A stretch of DNA of 34,463 nucleotides, taken from a virus. The notes under the pieces are model-generated. The model was given only the letters and a program-made list of their open reading frames with translations. It ran no database searches and was not told where the DNA came from. This document shows, piece by piece, positions 6,249-13,814 of the stretch (positions are counted from its first letter, which is position 1; every line of letters starts with the position of its first letter). The translations under genes and the position numbers were made by a program. The DNA is taken from the IMG/VR virus record IMGVR_UViG_3300005260_000005, positions 1 to 34,463 of that record. One strand, given 5' to 3'.

Positions 6249-7806
6249 CGTAATCCCCTTTCACATTGCTAGGTGGTGGTTCAACAAACTCACTTAAGGT
6301 ATACGCAGCTGGATCAAACAACAGTTCCCCTGCTGGTCCAGTGCGACCGCAGAACCTGTTCTTCGAGACCACCAGTCTGGTAGTACGGCGAACAACAGGG
6401 TCTGCCGATGTTACATCTCTATATAGATCAACACGGATATCTGCGATCTTGGAGATGTTACGACTGCCACGAGTTAGACCATCATCATTGACATGGCTGA
6501 CAACAATCAATGCGAAGTCCAACTCCTTGACCATCATTTCGAGACGAGTCGAGAGATAGTCGAGGCTAGTCCTTTCGTCTTTTCCTCCAAGACCACTAAC
6601 AACCATAGTAATGTGGTCGAGAAGAATATACCGGCAACCACGTGCGGATACCAGAAATCTAATGGTATCGAGGATAACCTCAGGATCATCTGATCCAAAG
6701 TGAGAATAGATGTGCAAACGCTCGTCCACCCTAACCACGTCTTGTACGGCGCGAAAAGTTTCTGCATCTGATACACCACTGTCAGGCAGGTGAGCAGGGC
6801 ACTGCAGGTGAATTCCTGCAATGGCTTGTAGATGACGCTTCTTCGGTTCCTCCAGGAATATCGCCCCAATTGGCTCGTCCGTCTCAAGAAGTAGCTGGTG
6901 CTCGATTGCATGCATCACCTCTGTTTTACCCACACCTTCCTGAGCCGTGATCAACACTGACTCTCCGGTGCGGATGCCATAAGTCATGTAGTTCAAGGTT
7001 GGAAATGGATATGGCACACCGAGCTTAGGCTTCTCATTGATGATCTTCTCGAACTCATGCCACGAGGAGACGATCGTTTCAGGGAGAAACTTCTTGGCTC
7101 CGTGCCATAAGGTTAGAAGCTCGTCCCTTTCTCCGGCCCGTAGATAATCGTTGGCGTCTTTGCGGGTGCCGCCGGGATATCGCACCACGAAAACCTTGTT
7201 GTAATCAAACAGCTTTGCAACTTTAGCAGCTGCTTCACGTCCTGCTTCATCTCCGTCAAACGCCAGTACAATCTTGTCGAATGAGTTAACCCAGGATCGA
7301 TCCACGCTACAGTCAGCAAAAGCACTAGAAGCGCTGTGAACGCTGACGACAGGACTGCGTAGAACTTGCCAAAGCGATAAAGCATCTAACTCTCCCTCAG
7401 TTATGGTAACTGTCTTGTTACCGGCCGCCATAAACCTATCACGACCAAATAAACCAGCTTTGCTTATATCGCCTTGCGAGTAAAATGATTTCTTATCTAG
7501 AAGGCGAACTTTGTAACTAGAATTAGGATAAGGATAACCAATAGAAATCGGTCTGCCATCTCCATCGATTTTAGTTCTCGCTCTATAGAACTCAAACGTT
7601 TCTCTACTGACGTTTCTCCATGGCAGGTACTCATAGGTATAGGTTTCTTCATTATCATTCTCTGATTTGGTATATGTTAAACAACTGAAGCAGTAACTGT
7701 GGCCATCTGCGTACTTGCACAGAGCATCAGATGAGCCACAGTCGGGGCAAGGAACATGCTGTTCCGTTACGGTCGATTTAGGTAACTGTAAAACTTGATC
7801 AGCCAA
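6208..7806 (-). CDS. Primase-helicase, T7 gp4-like
   Basis: This 532-residue fusion primes lagging-strand synthesis and unwinds DNA as a ring hexamer. The N-terminal zinc-binding domain has CPDC (C20, C23) and CFSC (C39, C42). The TOPRIM primase domain shows TITEGELDAL (E137) and LAFDGDEAGR (D184, D186). The RecA-like helicase has Walker A EGVGKTE (291-295), Walker B YILLDH (D397), a SHVNDDG segment near 437-443, and SKNRFCGRTGPAG with candidate arginine-finger residues R484 and R488. An in-frame TAG directly precedes TTG at 7806, and no other start precedes the zinc finger, so a TTG start is required. It overlaps the upstream gene by 40 nt, consistent with coupling. The length is close to T7 gp4 (566). 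Confidence 0.93.
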   Translation of the reverse strand: MADQVLQLPKSTVTEQHVPCPDCGSSDALCKYADGHSYCFSCLTYTKSENDNEETYTYEYLPWRNVSRETFEFYRARTKIDGDGRPISIGYPYPNSSYKVRLLDKKSFYSQGDISKAGLFGRDRFMAAGNKTVTITEGELDALSLWQVLRSPVVSVHSASSAFADCSVDRSWVNSFDKIVLAFDGDEAGREAAAKVAKLFDYNKVFVVRYPGGTRKDANDYLRAGERDELLTLWHGAKKFLPETIVSSWHEFEKIINEKPKLGVPYPFPTLNYMTYGIRTGESVLITAQEGVGKTEVMHAIEHQLLLETDEPIGAIFLEEPKKRHLQAIAGIHLQCPAHLPDSGVSDAETFRAVQDVVRVDERLHIYSHFGSDDPEVILDTIRFLVSARGCRYILLDHITMVVSGLGGKDERTSLDYLSTRLEMMVKELDFALIVVSHVNDDGLTRGSRNISKIADIRVDLYRDVTSADPVVRRTTRLVVSKNRFCGRTGPAGELLFDPAAYTLSEFVEPPPSNVKGDYDAQSYPWRDSVVA

Positions 7807-8432
7807 CTACGATCTTCTTTCGGTTCTAAAATACGTACAGGTTCAAATAGAAATCCCCCATCCAGAAGATCATTCCAGTAGCTACGGAGACCGAAGTACA
7901 TCCAAGCTTCTATGGGTTCAACTCGTTCGGGAAGGAGGAAGTGTTTGTTGCCCTGCAGGGTGTAAGGCAATGGCTTGCCATCTGTGGTCTTGTTGACCAC
8001 CTGCCCATGCTGGCGGAAGGGATAGAGAATATGAACTCTATGCCTTTTGTATTGTACTCCGTTCTGGTAATGATTGTCAAGCTTAACCATACCATCCACG
8101 GACTCAACACAATGGATTTCACCCTTGATCTTCAGGGCTGAGAAATCATATCGGTCTTTATAGACCTTATTCGGACGCATCACAACACCAGCTCCATCAA
8201 CCCTACGGCGATAGAACTGATATGGTCTCTGAGTGAAACCTCGGCAGACATAAGCAGAATTCTCTCGGATAATCTGATATCTCTGGCCTGCCTTCATCAG
8301 ATCATCACACACGAACACCAGTTGGAACTGGCTCTGCTCAAGCAATGTGATGTCTGGAGTGAATTTACTACGGATCAAGGCTTCTTGAACGATTGCCTTG
8401 GCATTGACCTTGGGAAATAGCATGTCAAACAT
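7767..8432 (-). CDS. Gamma-glutamylcyclotransferase/AIG2-like fold protein
   Basis: The frame opens at 8444, but GGAGG sits five bases before the ATG at 8432 (MFDMLFPKV), so I use that start; the product is 221 aa. Residues 37-49 (QLVFVCDDLMKAG) resemble the GGCT/AIG2 signature xFVYGTLxxG, and residues 102-133 (IKGEIHCV, then LDNHYQNGVQYKRHRV) resemble the conserved GEVYxV...LDxxEG...YxRxxV block. By eye, the catalytic Glu of LDxxEG falls on Tyr122 here, so activity is doubtful. Phage GGCT-like proteins are known beside GATase-II and amidoligase genes, and a GATase-II-like gene is the next one upstream. The assignment is by motif only. Confidence 0.5.
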   Translation of the reverse strand: MFDMLFPKVNAKAIVQEALIRSKFTPDITLLEQSQFQLVFVCDDLMKAGQRYQIIRENSAYVCRGFTQRPYQFYRRRVDGAGVVMRPNKVYKDRYDFSALKIKGEIHCVESVDGMVKLDNHYQNGVQYKRHRVHILYPFRQHGQVVNKTTDGKPLPYTLQGNKHFLLPERVEPIEAWMYFGLRSYWNDLLDGGFLFEPVRILEPKEDRSWLIKFYSYLNRP

Positions 8433-8573
8433 TGATTCCTCCATTCAGAAGCTTGAATTCACCTTGCGGGAATTCAGCAGCGAATGGGTGCCGGCTTCCG
8501 AATGCCTAGTCCGTCTACCGACACCCACCGATCAACCGACTATCCCTGACAAAGTAGCCGGTCAATTGCTGTG

Positions 8574-10085
8574 TTAGGCAGCGGACTTCTTGCCCCAGAT
8601 CAGGGCACGCTTCTCACCCGCAGTCTTGGACTGCTGCGGAGGAATCTCCTTCACGATGGTCGTGTTGCCGACTTGTTTGACTTCCTTGGCCGTACCGACC
8701 AGATCTTCCAGCTTGATCTGGCTGTTCTTCAGGGAGCTATACTTGAACTCCAGAAGTGCCAGGATCAGAGCCTTCTTGTCGAACTGGTTCCAATCATGGA
8801 CGGTCAGACGATACATGTCCGTGAATGGAATGCCGAACTTGTTGGAGAATGTTGGCCACGGAGCTTCCATCTTCTGAATATCCAGAGGACTGGGAGCCTT
8901 CTCACGATCCAGGAAGTTGGCCAAGACCTGAGTAGCCTCGGACATCTCCTTGTCATCCAGAGTTGGCAGGAAATCAGCTGGACTGGACTTCTTATCTTCG
9001 ACCTTAACAGGCTCAGCCGTCTTCATATCCTTCGGCTGTTCCTTCTTGGCTCCAGTGCGAATCTCTTCTTCCAGCATGTCGATGTCAGCACTGGTCTTGA
9101 CATCTCGCTTGGTGAACTCGACACGACCAGGATCGACCCAAATCTTCAGATCCTGCATGACGTGGTTCTCGGGCAGCTTGCCATTGTTGAACAACCTGAT
9201 CCAACGATTGCGAGCCTTGCCTTCGAGCTTCTTGGGCACCTGAACCTGGACCTTACCTGCGTTGATGGCAGTATCGGTCTTGGGTGGCTCAGTGACCTTC
9301 GGAGGCACGGCATGCACGCCATCAGGCAGCTTGGGACCAGTCGGTTCGCCACCAACAGGAGGCTTCTTGCCGAAAAGAACCTTCTTGACGCCATCGGAAA
9401 CAGCTGCCGCAGCGTTCGTGATAGGTTTTTTCTCTTCTTTCTTCGCATCCCAGTTGTGATGCTGAGATGTGGTACCCCAATCATAGCCACGACCGAGGTC
9501 CTCGTTGTTGCCGAACTTGACTGCATCACCTTCGATGGGCAGGAACACCAACGCACATCGATGACCCGCCTGTGCCTTCACATCCTTCTCGAACGAAGGC
9601 TTGTGCAGACGTGCCACGAATGCAGCAATGTCCTGCTTGCAGTCCTCGAAGATCTCACCCAGCTTGGGCATGAGATATTCTTCATAGAAGTTGTACTCGT
9701 CCGTGTGACCGGAATCAGGTTTGGAGTATGTCGGGAAGTCGCCTTCCACGAATACGGAAAGAATGTCAGTACCGGCGGTATCATTCTCGTCGGCAAAGAT
9801 GGTCACGGTGAACGGCTGTATATCATCTGCGGTATGCTCGCCGGGCATGTTGGCCATGTACAGAACCAACTCCGAATCCTTCGTAGCTGTGTTTAGCTTC
9901 TCCAGATCGGAAACCTGAATGGACTTATCGGTCTTTTCAACCGATAGTACATTAGCATCGCCTTCTTTGTCACGGACAGCAAAGCCCGAGACTGTGGGAC
10001 ACACCTTGGATGCTGTCTCCAGCAGAGCCGAAGGGATCAAGTGTCCGGGTAGCTTGTGAATGATTGATTGAGGTTGATTGATCAT
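8574..10085 (-). CDS. GATase-II-like N-terminal domain protein, probably catalytically degenerate
   Basis: The product is 503 aa. The first 30 residues (SIIHKLPGHLIPSALLETAS) resemble phage class-II glutamine amidotransferase-like proteins that begin MCxIIHKPAG, and MPGEHTADDIQPF (about 81-93) resembles the substrate-binding region before the HPF motif. The nucleophilic Cys2 is missing (the protein starts MINQPQ), so amidotransfer by the usual mechanism is unlikely. Residues ~235-300 are a Lys/Pro/Gly-rich linker. The C-terminal half (about 300-503) is unrecognised and helical, and ends KRALIWGKKSAA. GC content is higher than in late genes. It may act as a structural or modification protein paired with the GGCT-like gene downstream. 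GAGAGAG precedes the ATG. Confidence 0.4.
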   Translation of the reverse strand: MINQPQSIIHKLPGHLIPSALLETASKVCPTVSGFAVRDKEGDANVLSVEKTDKSIQVSDLEKLNTATKDSELVLYMANMPGEHTADDIQPFTVTIFADENDTAGTDILSVFVEGDFPTYSKPDSGHTDEYNFYEEYLMPKLGEIFEDCKQDIAAFVARLHKPSFEKDVKAQAGHRCALVFLPIEGDAVKFGNNEDLGRGYDWGTTSQHHNWDAKKEEKKPITNAAAAVSDGVKKVLFGKKPPVGGEPTGPKLPDGVHAVPPKVTEPPKTDTAINAGKVQVQVPKKLEGKARNRWIRLFNNGKLPENHVMQDLKIWVDPGRVEFTKRDVKTSADIDMLEEEIRTGAKKEQPKDMKTAEPVKVEDKKSSPADFLPTLDDKEMSEATQVLANFLDREKAPSPLDIQKMEAPWPTFSNKFGIPFTDMYRLTVHDWNQFDKKALILALLEFKYSSLKNSQIKLEDLVGTAKEVKQVGNTTIVKEIPPQQSKTAGEKRALIWGKKSAA

Positions 10086-10094
10086 GATCTCTCT

Positions 10095-10262
10095 CTATGC
10101 TTGTAGCTGAATGATCTTCTTCTCAGGCCGGGCTGGTCTGTGAAGCCTCAGGTGTATGGTCTTCTGCTTACGCGACAGGAATGACGTGTTGCAGATTGAA
10201 CACGTCCTCTGATCCAGCTTAACACGCTGGATGATCTTCTTTGCTTTGGAGATTGGGTTCAT
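10095..10262 (-). CDS. C2H2 zinc-finger peptide, 55 aa
   Basis: The small gene begins MNPISKAKKIIQRVKLDQ and contains CSICNTSFLSRKQKTIHLRL followed by His. This gives Cys-X2-Cys-X12-His-X3-His, the exact spacing of a classical C2H2 zinc finger. The flanks are strongly basic, as expected for a DNA- or RNA-binding peptide. Its ATG overlaps the end of the upstream gene by four bases (ATGA). Classical C2H2 fingers are uncommon in phages. A regulatory or host-takeover role is inferred, not shown. Confidence 0.75.
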   Translation of the reverse strand: MNPISKAKKIIQRVKLDQRTCSICNTSFLSRKQKTIHLRLHRPARPEKKIIQLQA

Positions 10263-10771
10263 GCTGACTTCTTTCTGGAGAGATACTTACTCCCCAAGCC
10301 TTCACGAATTGGGATTACGTTCTCGCCCGGCTTAGGCCCAGGAATGGGATTCTTCGGACCGATCTCGTATTCCTTGTTCTTCTCCAACCTACGCGCAATA
10401 GCGCGGCGGTCCTTGTTGCCAGGCAACAGATCTTTCCACTCCTTGCCCAAGAGCTTCGCAACCTGCGTGGCTTCATGCTTGGTGATCTTACCATCGTGCC
10501 AATCTTGGAAGATGTGACCGTACAATAGATCAGCAACGTATCCTTTACGCCACTTGGCCATTGCATTCCCCTTACGTCGAGTCCTCGCACGACGCACAGG
10601 ATGAACCAGATACTTATTCAGTGGATTACGTATCCACCTATAGTAAGCACCCAGTGCATTGTACTTGTAACGTCGGTAGAGGTACCGTAGTCCCAGTGCT
10701 ACACCGAGTAGCAATAGGATTTCTCCAACCAGTGGTATTACCCACGGGTATTGCCATTCTACGTCATCCAC
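10259..10771 (-). CDS. Membrane-anchored basic protein, 170 aa, with possible internal start
   Basis: The start is GTG at 10771 with AAAGGAG six bases upstream. Residues 10-30 (WVIPLVGEILLLLGVALGL) form one transmembrane helix, followed by a basic stretch (RRARTRRKG) and a helical cytoplasmic domain. An ATG at 10561 (MAKWRKGYVADLLYGHIF) has AAGGGG six bases upstream, so a 100-aa soluble form may also be made from the same frame. The C-terminus is Pro/Gly-rich (PKNPIPGPKPGENVIPI). No family is recognised. It is the first gene after the 10812-10859 terminator, so it needs either read-through or a promoter I could not identify. Confidence 0.7.
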   Translation of the reverse strand: MDDVEWQYPWVIPLVGEILLLLGVALGLRYLYRRYKYNALGAYYRWIRNPLNKYLVHPVRRARTRRKGNAMAKWRKGYVADLLYGHIFQDWHDGKITKHEATQVAKLLGKEWKDLLPGNKDRRAIARRLEKNKEYEIGPKNPIPGPKPGENVIPIREGLGSKYLSRKKSA

Positions 10772-10811
10772 AACCTTCTCCTTTCTGAGTAGTTAATGGA
10801 CTAATGTATGA

Positions 10812-10859
10812 ATAAATAAAAACCCCACCGTGTGCTGAGGGGAGCAACACACGATGGGG
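10812..10859 (-). terminator. Rho-independent terminator, leftward
   Basis: In the minus-strand RNA a 12-pair GC-rich stem (10848-10859 with 10823-10834, one G-U) closes a 13-nt loop and is followed directly by TTTTTATTTATT. It lies just downstream of the 10885-11364 gene and should end the transcript from the 11391-11419 promoter, at least in part. Confidence 0.85.
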
Positions 10860-10884
10860 CCGCAACTCAGGTACAAGGGGCAAA

Positions 10885-11364
10885 CTACCCTGAGTTACTT
10901 GGAGCGGTGGTTTCCTTGAGTACCCACACAACTTTGTCTCGATGATATGCAGACATTGCATCTGCTTTGGAGGGATATTCCATCGAGCGTTTGAACATGT
11001 GCCTGCGTTTGTCTGTATGGGTTAGGACATAGCAGGTCTGAGTTGGATTGAACCAGCACAGGGCGCGCTGGTAACAGTTATCGATTAGTTGAAAGAATTG
11101 TAGACTGGGAACATGAAGCTTCATCTGTTCCAATAGCTGAACAACTTCAGCTCTGGCAGACGGAGTATTCTTGAATGGATCACGACCATATAGATCACGG
11201 ATCATCTGATCCACTTCATAGTCCGGTACAGCCAACCCCTTAGCTGCATTCTTGTATTGCTGTAATATGCCACGATTGGGCACAATCATACTTGGACGTG
11301 AGAATGGTTTTGCCCAGGCTCTGCGCATCTTCATCTCTTTCTGTTGCATAGTTCTGTTTGCCAT
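10885..11364 (-). CDS. Hypothetical protein, 159 aa
   Basis: The gene is a single-gene transcription unit: promoter 11391-11419 lies just upstream and an intrinsic terminator follows 26 nt downstream of the stop. The start ATG at 11364 follows GGGGA. The basic N-terminus (MANRTMQQKEMKMRRAWAK) is followed by helical segments with DPFKNTPSARAEVVQLLEQ and an aromatic C-terminal part (WFNPTQTCYVLTHTDKRR). No family is recognised. Having its own promoter and terminator suggests regulated or high-level early expression. Confidence 0.75.
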   Translation of the reverse strand: MANRTMQQKEMKMRRAWAKPFSRPSMIVPNRGILQQYKNAAKGLAVPDYEVDQMIRDLYGRDPFKNTPSARAEVVQLLEQMKLHVPSLQFFQLIDNCYQRALCWFNPTQTCYVLTHTDKRRHMFKRSMEYPSKADAMSAYHRDKVVWVLKETTAPSNSG

Positions 11365-11390
11365 TGATATTCCCCATTTCTAGTATGTCT

Positions 11391-11419
11391 ATTATCTCAA
11401 GATGGTGGGCTTACGTCAA
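11391..11419 (-). promoter_or_regulatory. Sigma70-type promoter, leftward (P-left 3)
   Basis: TTGACG (minus strand, 11419-11414), 17-nt spacer, then GATAAT (11396-11391). The block ACGGTTGACGTAAG is shared with the 13214-13242 promoter (17 of 18 bases over the extended block), as is ACATACT-GAA downstream of the -10. Confidence 0.8.
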
Positions 11420-11422
11420 CCG

Positions 11423-11806
11423 TCACTTTTTGCTGAACATCAACCACAAGCCTACGATGATGCCGAATCCAGCCAGAGCCATCAAATGTCTGACAAATGC
11501 AGTGAATTTGGGATCTTTGGGCTTGTCTTCACGAGGTTCCAGACTAGCCTTGATCTCATGCTTTAAATTGTATTGAGGATCAGTCGTCAACGACCAATCC
11601 AGTCCCTGATACGGTATTGGCTTCGCCTGCGGCGGCTTCTGCAACGTTCCATCACCAACAACGTTGCGATTACACTCATAAATACAACGAATATGGCTGC
11701 TATTAACGTGTTTAGGCACAGTACCAACGTCATGTTTGACGCTCCAATCGGCCGTTGATGATAGGTTTAATCCAGCAACCAGCAGTCCAATCATGACGTT
11801 ACGCAT
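11423..11806 (-). CDS. Exported or membrane protein with N- and C-terminal hydrophobic segments, 127 aa
   Basis: I choose the ATG at 11806 (MRNVMIGLLVAGLNLSSTAD), six bases after GGGGAG, rather than the ATG two codons upstream that abuts the ribosome site. Residues 1-19 look like a signal peptide or signal anchor. The middle has two cysteines (RCIYEC) and is Pro-rich. Residues 107-124 (HLMALAGFGIIVGLWLMF) form a C-terminal transmembrane helix before KK. The middle is therefore probably periplasmic. No family is recognised; superinfection exclusion or envelope modification is possible but unproven. Confidence 0.7.
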   Translation of the reverse strand: MRNVMIGLLVAGLNLSSTADWSVKHDVGTVPKHVNSSHIRCIYECNRNVVGDGTLQKPPQAKPIPYQGLDWSLTTDPQYNLKHEIKASLEPREDKPKDPKFTAFVRHLMALAGFGIIVGLWLMFSKK

Positions 11807-11972
11807 TGTCATCTCCCCTTGTAATCACAATTGCAAGTTCGACGTATTCAGGATACAGCACCATGACTGCCTGATACATCTCGTCCGGAGTTGCATCAGC
11901 CATGCACTCATGCTGGACACACAGATCATGGCCCACATGCTCGGGCAGAGTCACTTCAACAATCTTCTTCAT
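11799..11972 (-). CDS. Small acidic hypothetical protein, 57 aa
   Basis: The product begins MKKIVEVTLPEHVGHDLCVQ and is acidic with a beta-strand-rich C-terminal part (YVELAIVITRGDDNA). Its ATG overlaps the upstream NYN gene stop (ATGA), and its stop lies inside the next gene's start region. Three His and two Cys in the first 23 residues could bind metal, but spacing matches no motif I know. Confidence 0.7.
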   Translation of the reverse strand: MKKIVEVTLPEHVGHDLCVQHECMADATPDEMYQAVMVLYPEYVELAIVITRGDDNA

Positions 11973-12523
11973 GGTGTATTCCTTTTACCAAATATGATTG
12001 AACGTTTGAGTGTGACTTCAACACCATGGTTGAAGATACCTTTCAAATCAGACAAGTCCACAAACTCATTGGCCTGTCTACGCAGAGTATCTGCGACTAA
12101 CGAGCGAGCCGAAACAACAGTGCAGCGAACACCATGTCTGCGCTGAACTGACTCCAGGAGGATTCGGAAGTCACCATCGCCAGAGTATAGAAACAAGTCA
12201 GTAATACTAGCAGCAACCTCTTCCACGTAAACAGCGATTTCCACATCCATATTCCCCTTGATCTTTGTCTTGCCATCGGGATCAATGTATTCCTTGGTTT
12301 CCTTCTGGATCACATTGAATCCATTGTAGTCCACGTAGTCCACCATCTTTCTCAATGGTGATTCCACGTGTTTAGGTGGCAGAGCTGTGAAGTACAGTGC
12401 ATGGGCAACATCGCCCATGGCCTTATAATGGTTTAACATCTTGGTGAAATCAACTCTGAATCCCAGAGCCTTGGCAGATGCATAGAGATTGCTGCCATCA
12501 ATGAAGATACCAATGCGTTTCAT
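11969..12523 (-). CDS. NYN-domain (LabA/DUF88-like) PIN-fold nuclease
   Basis: The 184-residue product has the NYN-domain layout. It has GIFIDGSNLY near the N-terminus (first catalytic Asp, D9), KGNMDVEIAVYVEEV (about 89-103), then LFLYSGDGDFRILLESV (SGDGD acidic motif), and a C-terminal SARSLVADTLRRQANEF helix. NYN proteins are Mg-dependent, PIN-like RNases with a cluster of conserved aspartates, all of which appear to be present. In a leftward early operon it could degrade host or early phage mRNA, or cut tRNA; the target is unknown. It overlaps both neighbours by four bases, implying coupled translation. Confidence 0.8.
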   Translation of the reverse strand: MKRIGIFIDGSNLYASAKALGFRVDFTKMLNHYKAMGDVAHALYFTALPPKHVESPLRKMVDYVDYNGFNVIQKETKEYIDPDGKTKIKGNMDVEIAVYVEEVAASITDLFLYSGDGDFRILLESVQRRHGVRCTVVSARSLVADTLRRQANEFVDLSDLKGIFNHGVEVTLKRSIIFGKRNTP

Positions 12524-12708
12524 CTAATTCCCCGTTTCCACCAAGTAATCCTGTGTATGGTCTTGGTTGTACCTGAATGTGGAATGTTTTCTTCTACTTC
12601 ATATTCATAACGAGTACGATGCCAACGATCATTCAAGATCATTAGCACTAGGCGATAGCTTTGAAGTCCAGTTTCATTTGTACAGAATTCCATTATATGA
12701 ATCTTCAT
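12520..12708 (-). CDS. Hypothetical protein, 62 aa
   Basis: The product starts MKIHIMEFCTNETGLQSYRL and reads as a compact beta-strand protein with many aromatic and charged residues (RWHRTRYEYEVEE), ending WWKRGIR. The stop overlaps the NYN nuclease start (ATGA), and the start lies just after the stop of the 12710-12868 gene. No family is recognised. Confidence 0.65.
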   Translation of the reverse strand: MKIHIMEFCTNETGLQSYRLVLMILNDRWHRTRYEYEVEENIPHSGTTKTIHRITWWKRGIR

Positions 12709-12709
12709 T

Positions 12710-12868
12710 TCACACCGCCAAATCTGTGCTCAGCCTAGCCCAATTAGGCTTACGGTTAGACAGGAACAACCAGAACTTCTCCAGGAAATCAGACATTTCC
12801 AGTGCTTGACCTTCCCATGTGAAGATTTGTTCACCTTCACTGTTGTATGCTCTAAAGATGAAGTTCAT
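12710..12868 (-). CDS. Small hypothetical protein, 52 aa
   Basis: The ATG at 12868 follows GGGG. The product begins MNFIFRAYNSEGEQIFTWEG and continues with a helix (LEMSDFLEKFWLFLSNRK). It ends two bases before the next gene, in keeping with an operon. No family is recognised. The 111 nt upstream (12869-12979) contain no gene that I can support. Confidence 0.65.
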   Translation of the reverse strand: MNFIFRAYNSEGEQIFTWEGQALEMSDFLEKFWLFLSNRKPNWARLSTDLAV

Positions 12869-12979
12869 TGTCTTTACCCCTGTTTAAGACATAAATGTAG
12901 GGCAGTTTCTACGCACATACCCAGGTGCCTTCTCTGTTTACGCCAGAGCAGCGTATTAACCTTACAATGCTAGCGCTAA

Positions 12980-13168
12980 CTAGCTAATGTATGGCGAAAG
13001 CTTGGTCTTAGGCGCAGGATTCTTGATTGTGACATAGCCATTGTCATCAACCACGAATATGTCATGCGCTTGCTGGATGTCAGGAACATCGCCGAACTTG
13101 CGCGTTAGCGAATACGGCAACGTGGATACGTCCAGCGGATTGTTGAATATGTTTCGGTATTTGCTCAT
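12980..13168 (-). CDS. Small hypothetical protein, 62 aa
   Basis: The frame is open to 13291, but that would run through promoter 13214-13242, so I place the start at the ATG at 13168 (MSKYRNIFNNPLDVSTLPYS), with AAGGG upstream. It is the first gene of the second leftward transcription unit. The product ends in a Pro/Lys-rich tail (NPAPKTKLSPYIS). No domain is recognised. Confidence 0.7.
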   Translation of the reverse strand: MSKYRNIFNNPLDVSTLPYSLTRKFGDVPDIQQAHDIFVVDDNGYVTIKNPAPKTKLSPYIS

Positions 13169-13213
13169 CTGGGTTTGCCCTTGTTTGTGTGAATCTTTTC
13201 TTCCAGTATGTAC

Positions 13214-13242
13214 ATCATCGCATAACGCTGGCCTTACGTCAA
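13214..13242 (-). promoter_or_regulatory. Sigma70-type promoter, leftward (P-left 2)
   Basis: TTGACG (minus strand, 13242-13237), 17-nt spacer, GATGAT (13219-13214). The upstream block and the downstream ACATACT-GAA are nearly identical to the 11391-11419 promoter. It restarts transcription after the 13392-13423 terminator. Confidence 0.7.
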
Positions 13243-13391
13243 CCGTGTCTATTTGCTGTTGGCTGGATTGCGTGGGCACACATGCGCGCACGTGACAAAC
13301 CTATCATCATTTTCAATGAATTATTCTAATCATTTAATATACAATGAACAATTAAAACACATGCACATACGCACACAACGCCGACCTATCA

Positions 13392-13423
13392 TAAAAATAC
13401 CCTGTGACATTTCTGCCACAGGG
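13392..13423 (-). terminator. Rho-independent terminator, leftward
   Basis: The minus-strand RNA forms CCCTGTG/CACAGGG (13417-13423 with 13400-13406, seven pairs, ten-base loop), followed by TATTTTTAT. It ends the first leftward unit, 21 nt after the stop of the 13445-13741 gene. Confidence 0.8.
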
Positions 13424-13444
13424 TTGCAGTTATATCACACACTG

Positions 13445-13741
13445 TTACTCGGCTGCCTTCGCGTAGTGTTCCGGCTTGGTATATTCATCCGCGATCTGTT
13501 CAAGGCAGATGGTATCCAGATAGACACGACCCTTGCCCGTCCATACTGACGCGACTACTTCAAACGTATGGTCGAACACATTGCCAAAGCGGCGGACTGA
13601 TCCTTGGTTCAGTGCGTCAACCATGCACTCCGCGTGCTTGCGGTCGATAGCCGGTAGGTAATGGCATTGTAGACTGACATGCTGCTTGCCATTGTCTCTG
13701 CCATAGGAACGGCGAATAGTCATGCGAACGTGATAATCCAT
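13445..13741 (-). CDS. Hypothetical early protein, 98 aa
   Basis: The ATG at 13741 follows AGGAGAGAG. The product begins MDYHVRMTIRRSYGRDNG, with a predicted beta-alpha-beta pattern and a C-terminal helix ending HYAKAAE. It is the last gene of the first leftward unit, directly before a terminator. Early gene position suggests a host-takeover or regulatory role. No family is recognised. Confidence 0.75.
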   Translation of the reverse strand: MDYHVRMTIRRSYGRDNGKQHVSLQCHYLPAIDRKHAECMVDALNQGSVRRFGNVFDHTFEVVASVWTGKGRVYLDTICLEQIADEYTKPEHYAKAAE

Positions 13742-13814
13742 TGTCTCTCTCCTAGTCGTGCGGTATGCACGCTACTGCCCACCGTCTTAGATGGGCAGCA
13801 ACTTGCATGTCGGA

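Noticed and set aside
8571-9896. 441-codon plus-strand frame opposite the GATase-like gene
   Set aside because: It is the antisense shadow of the 8574-10085 gene; leucine-rich composition and no ribosome site.
12869-12979. Possible small gene between two leftward genes
   Set aside because: Only a 14-codon ATG frame is open on the minus strand; no Shine-Dalgarno or junction supports it.
13169-13291. Upstream extension of the 12980-13168 gene
   Set aside because: It would be translated from sequence upstream of and through the 13214-13242 promoter; the downstream ATG has a ribosome site.
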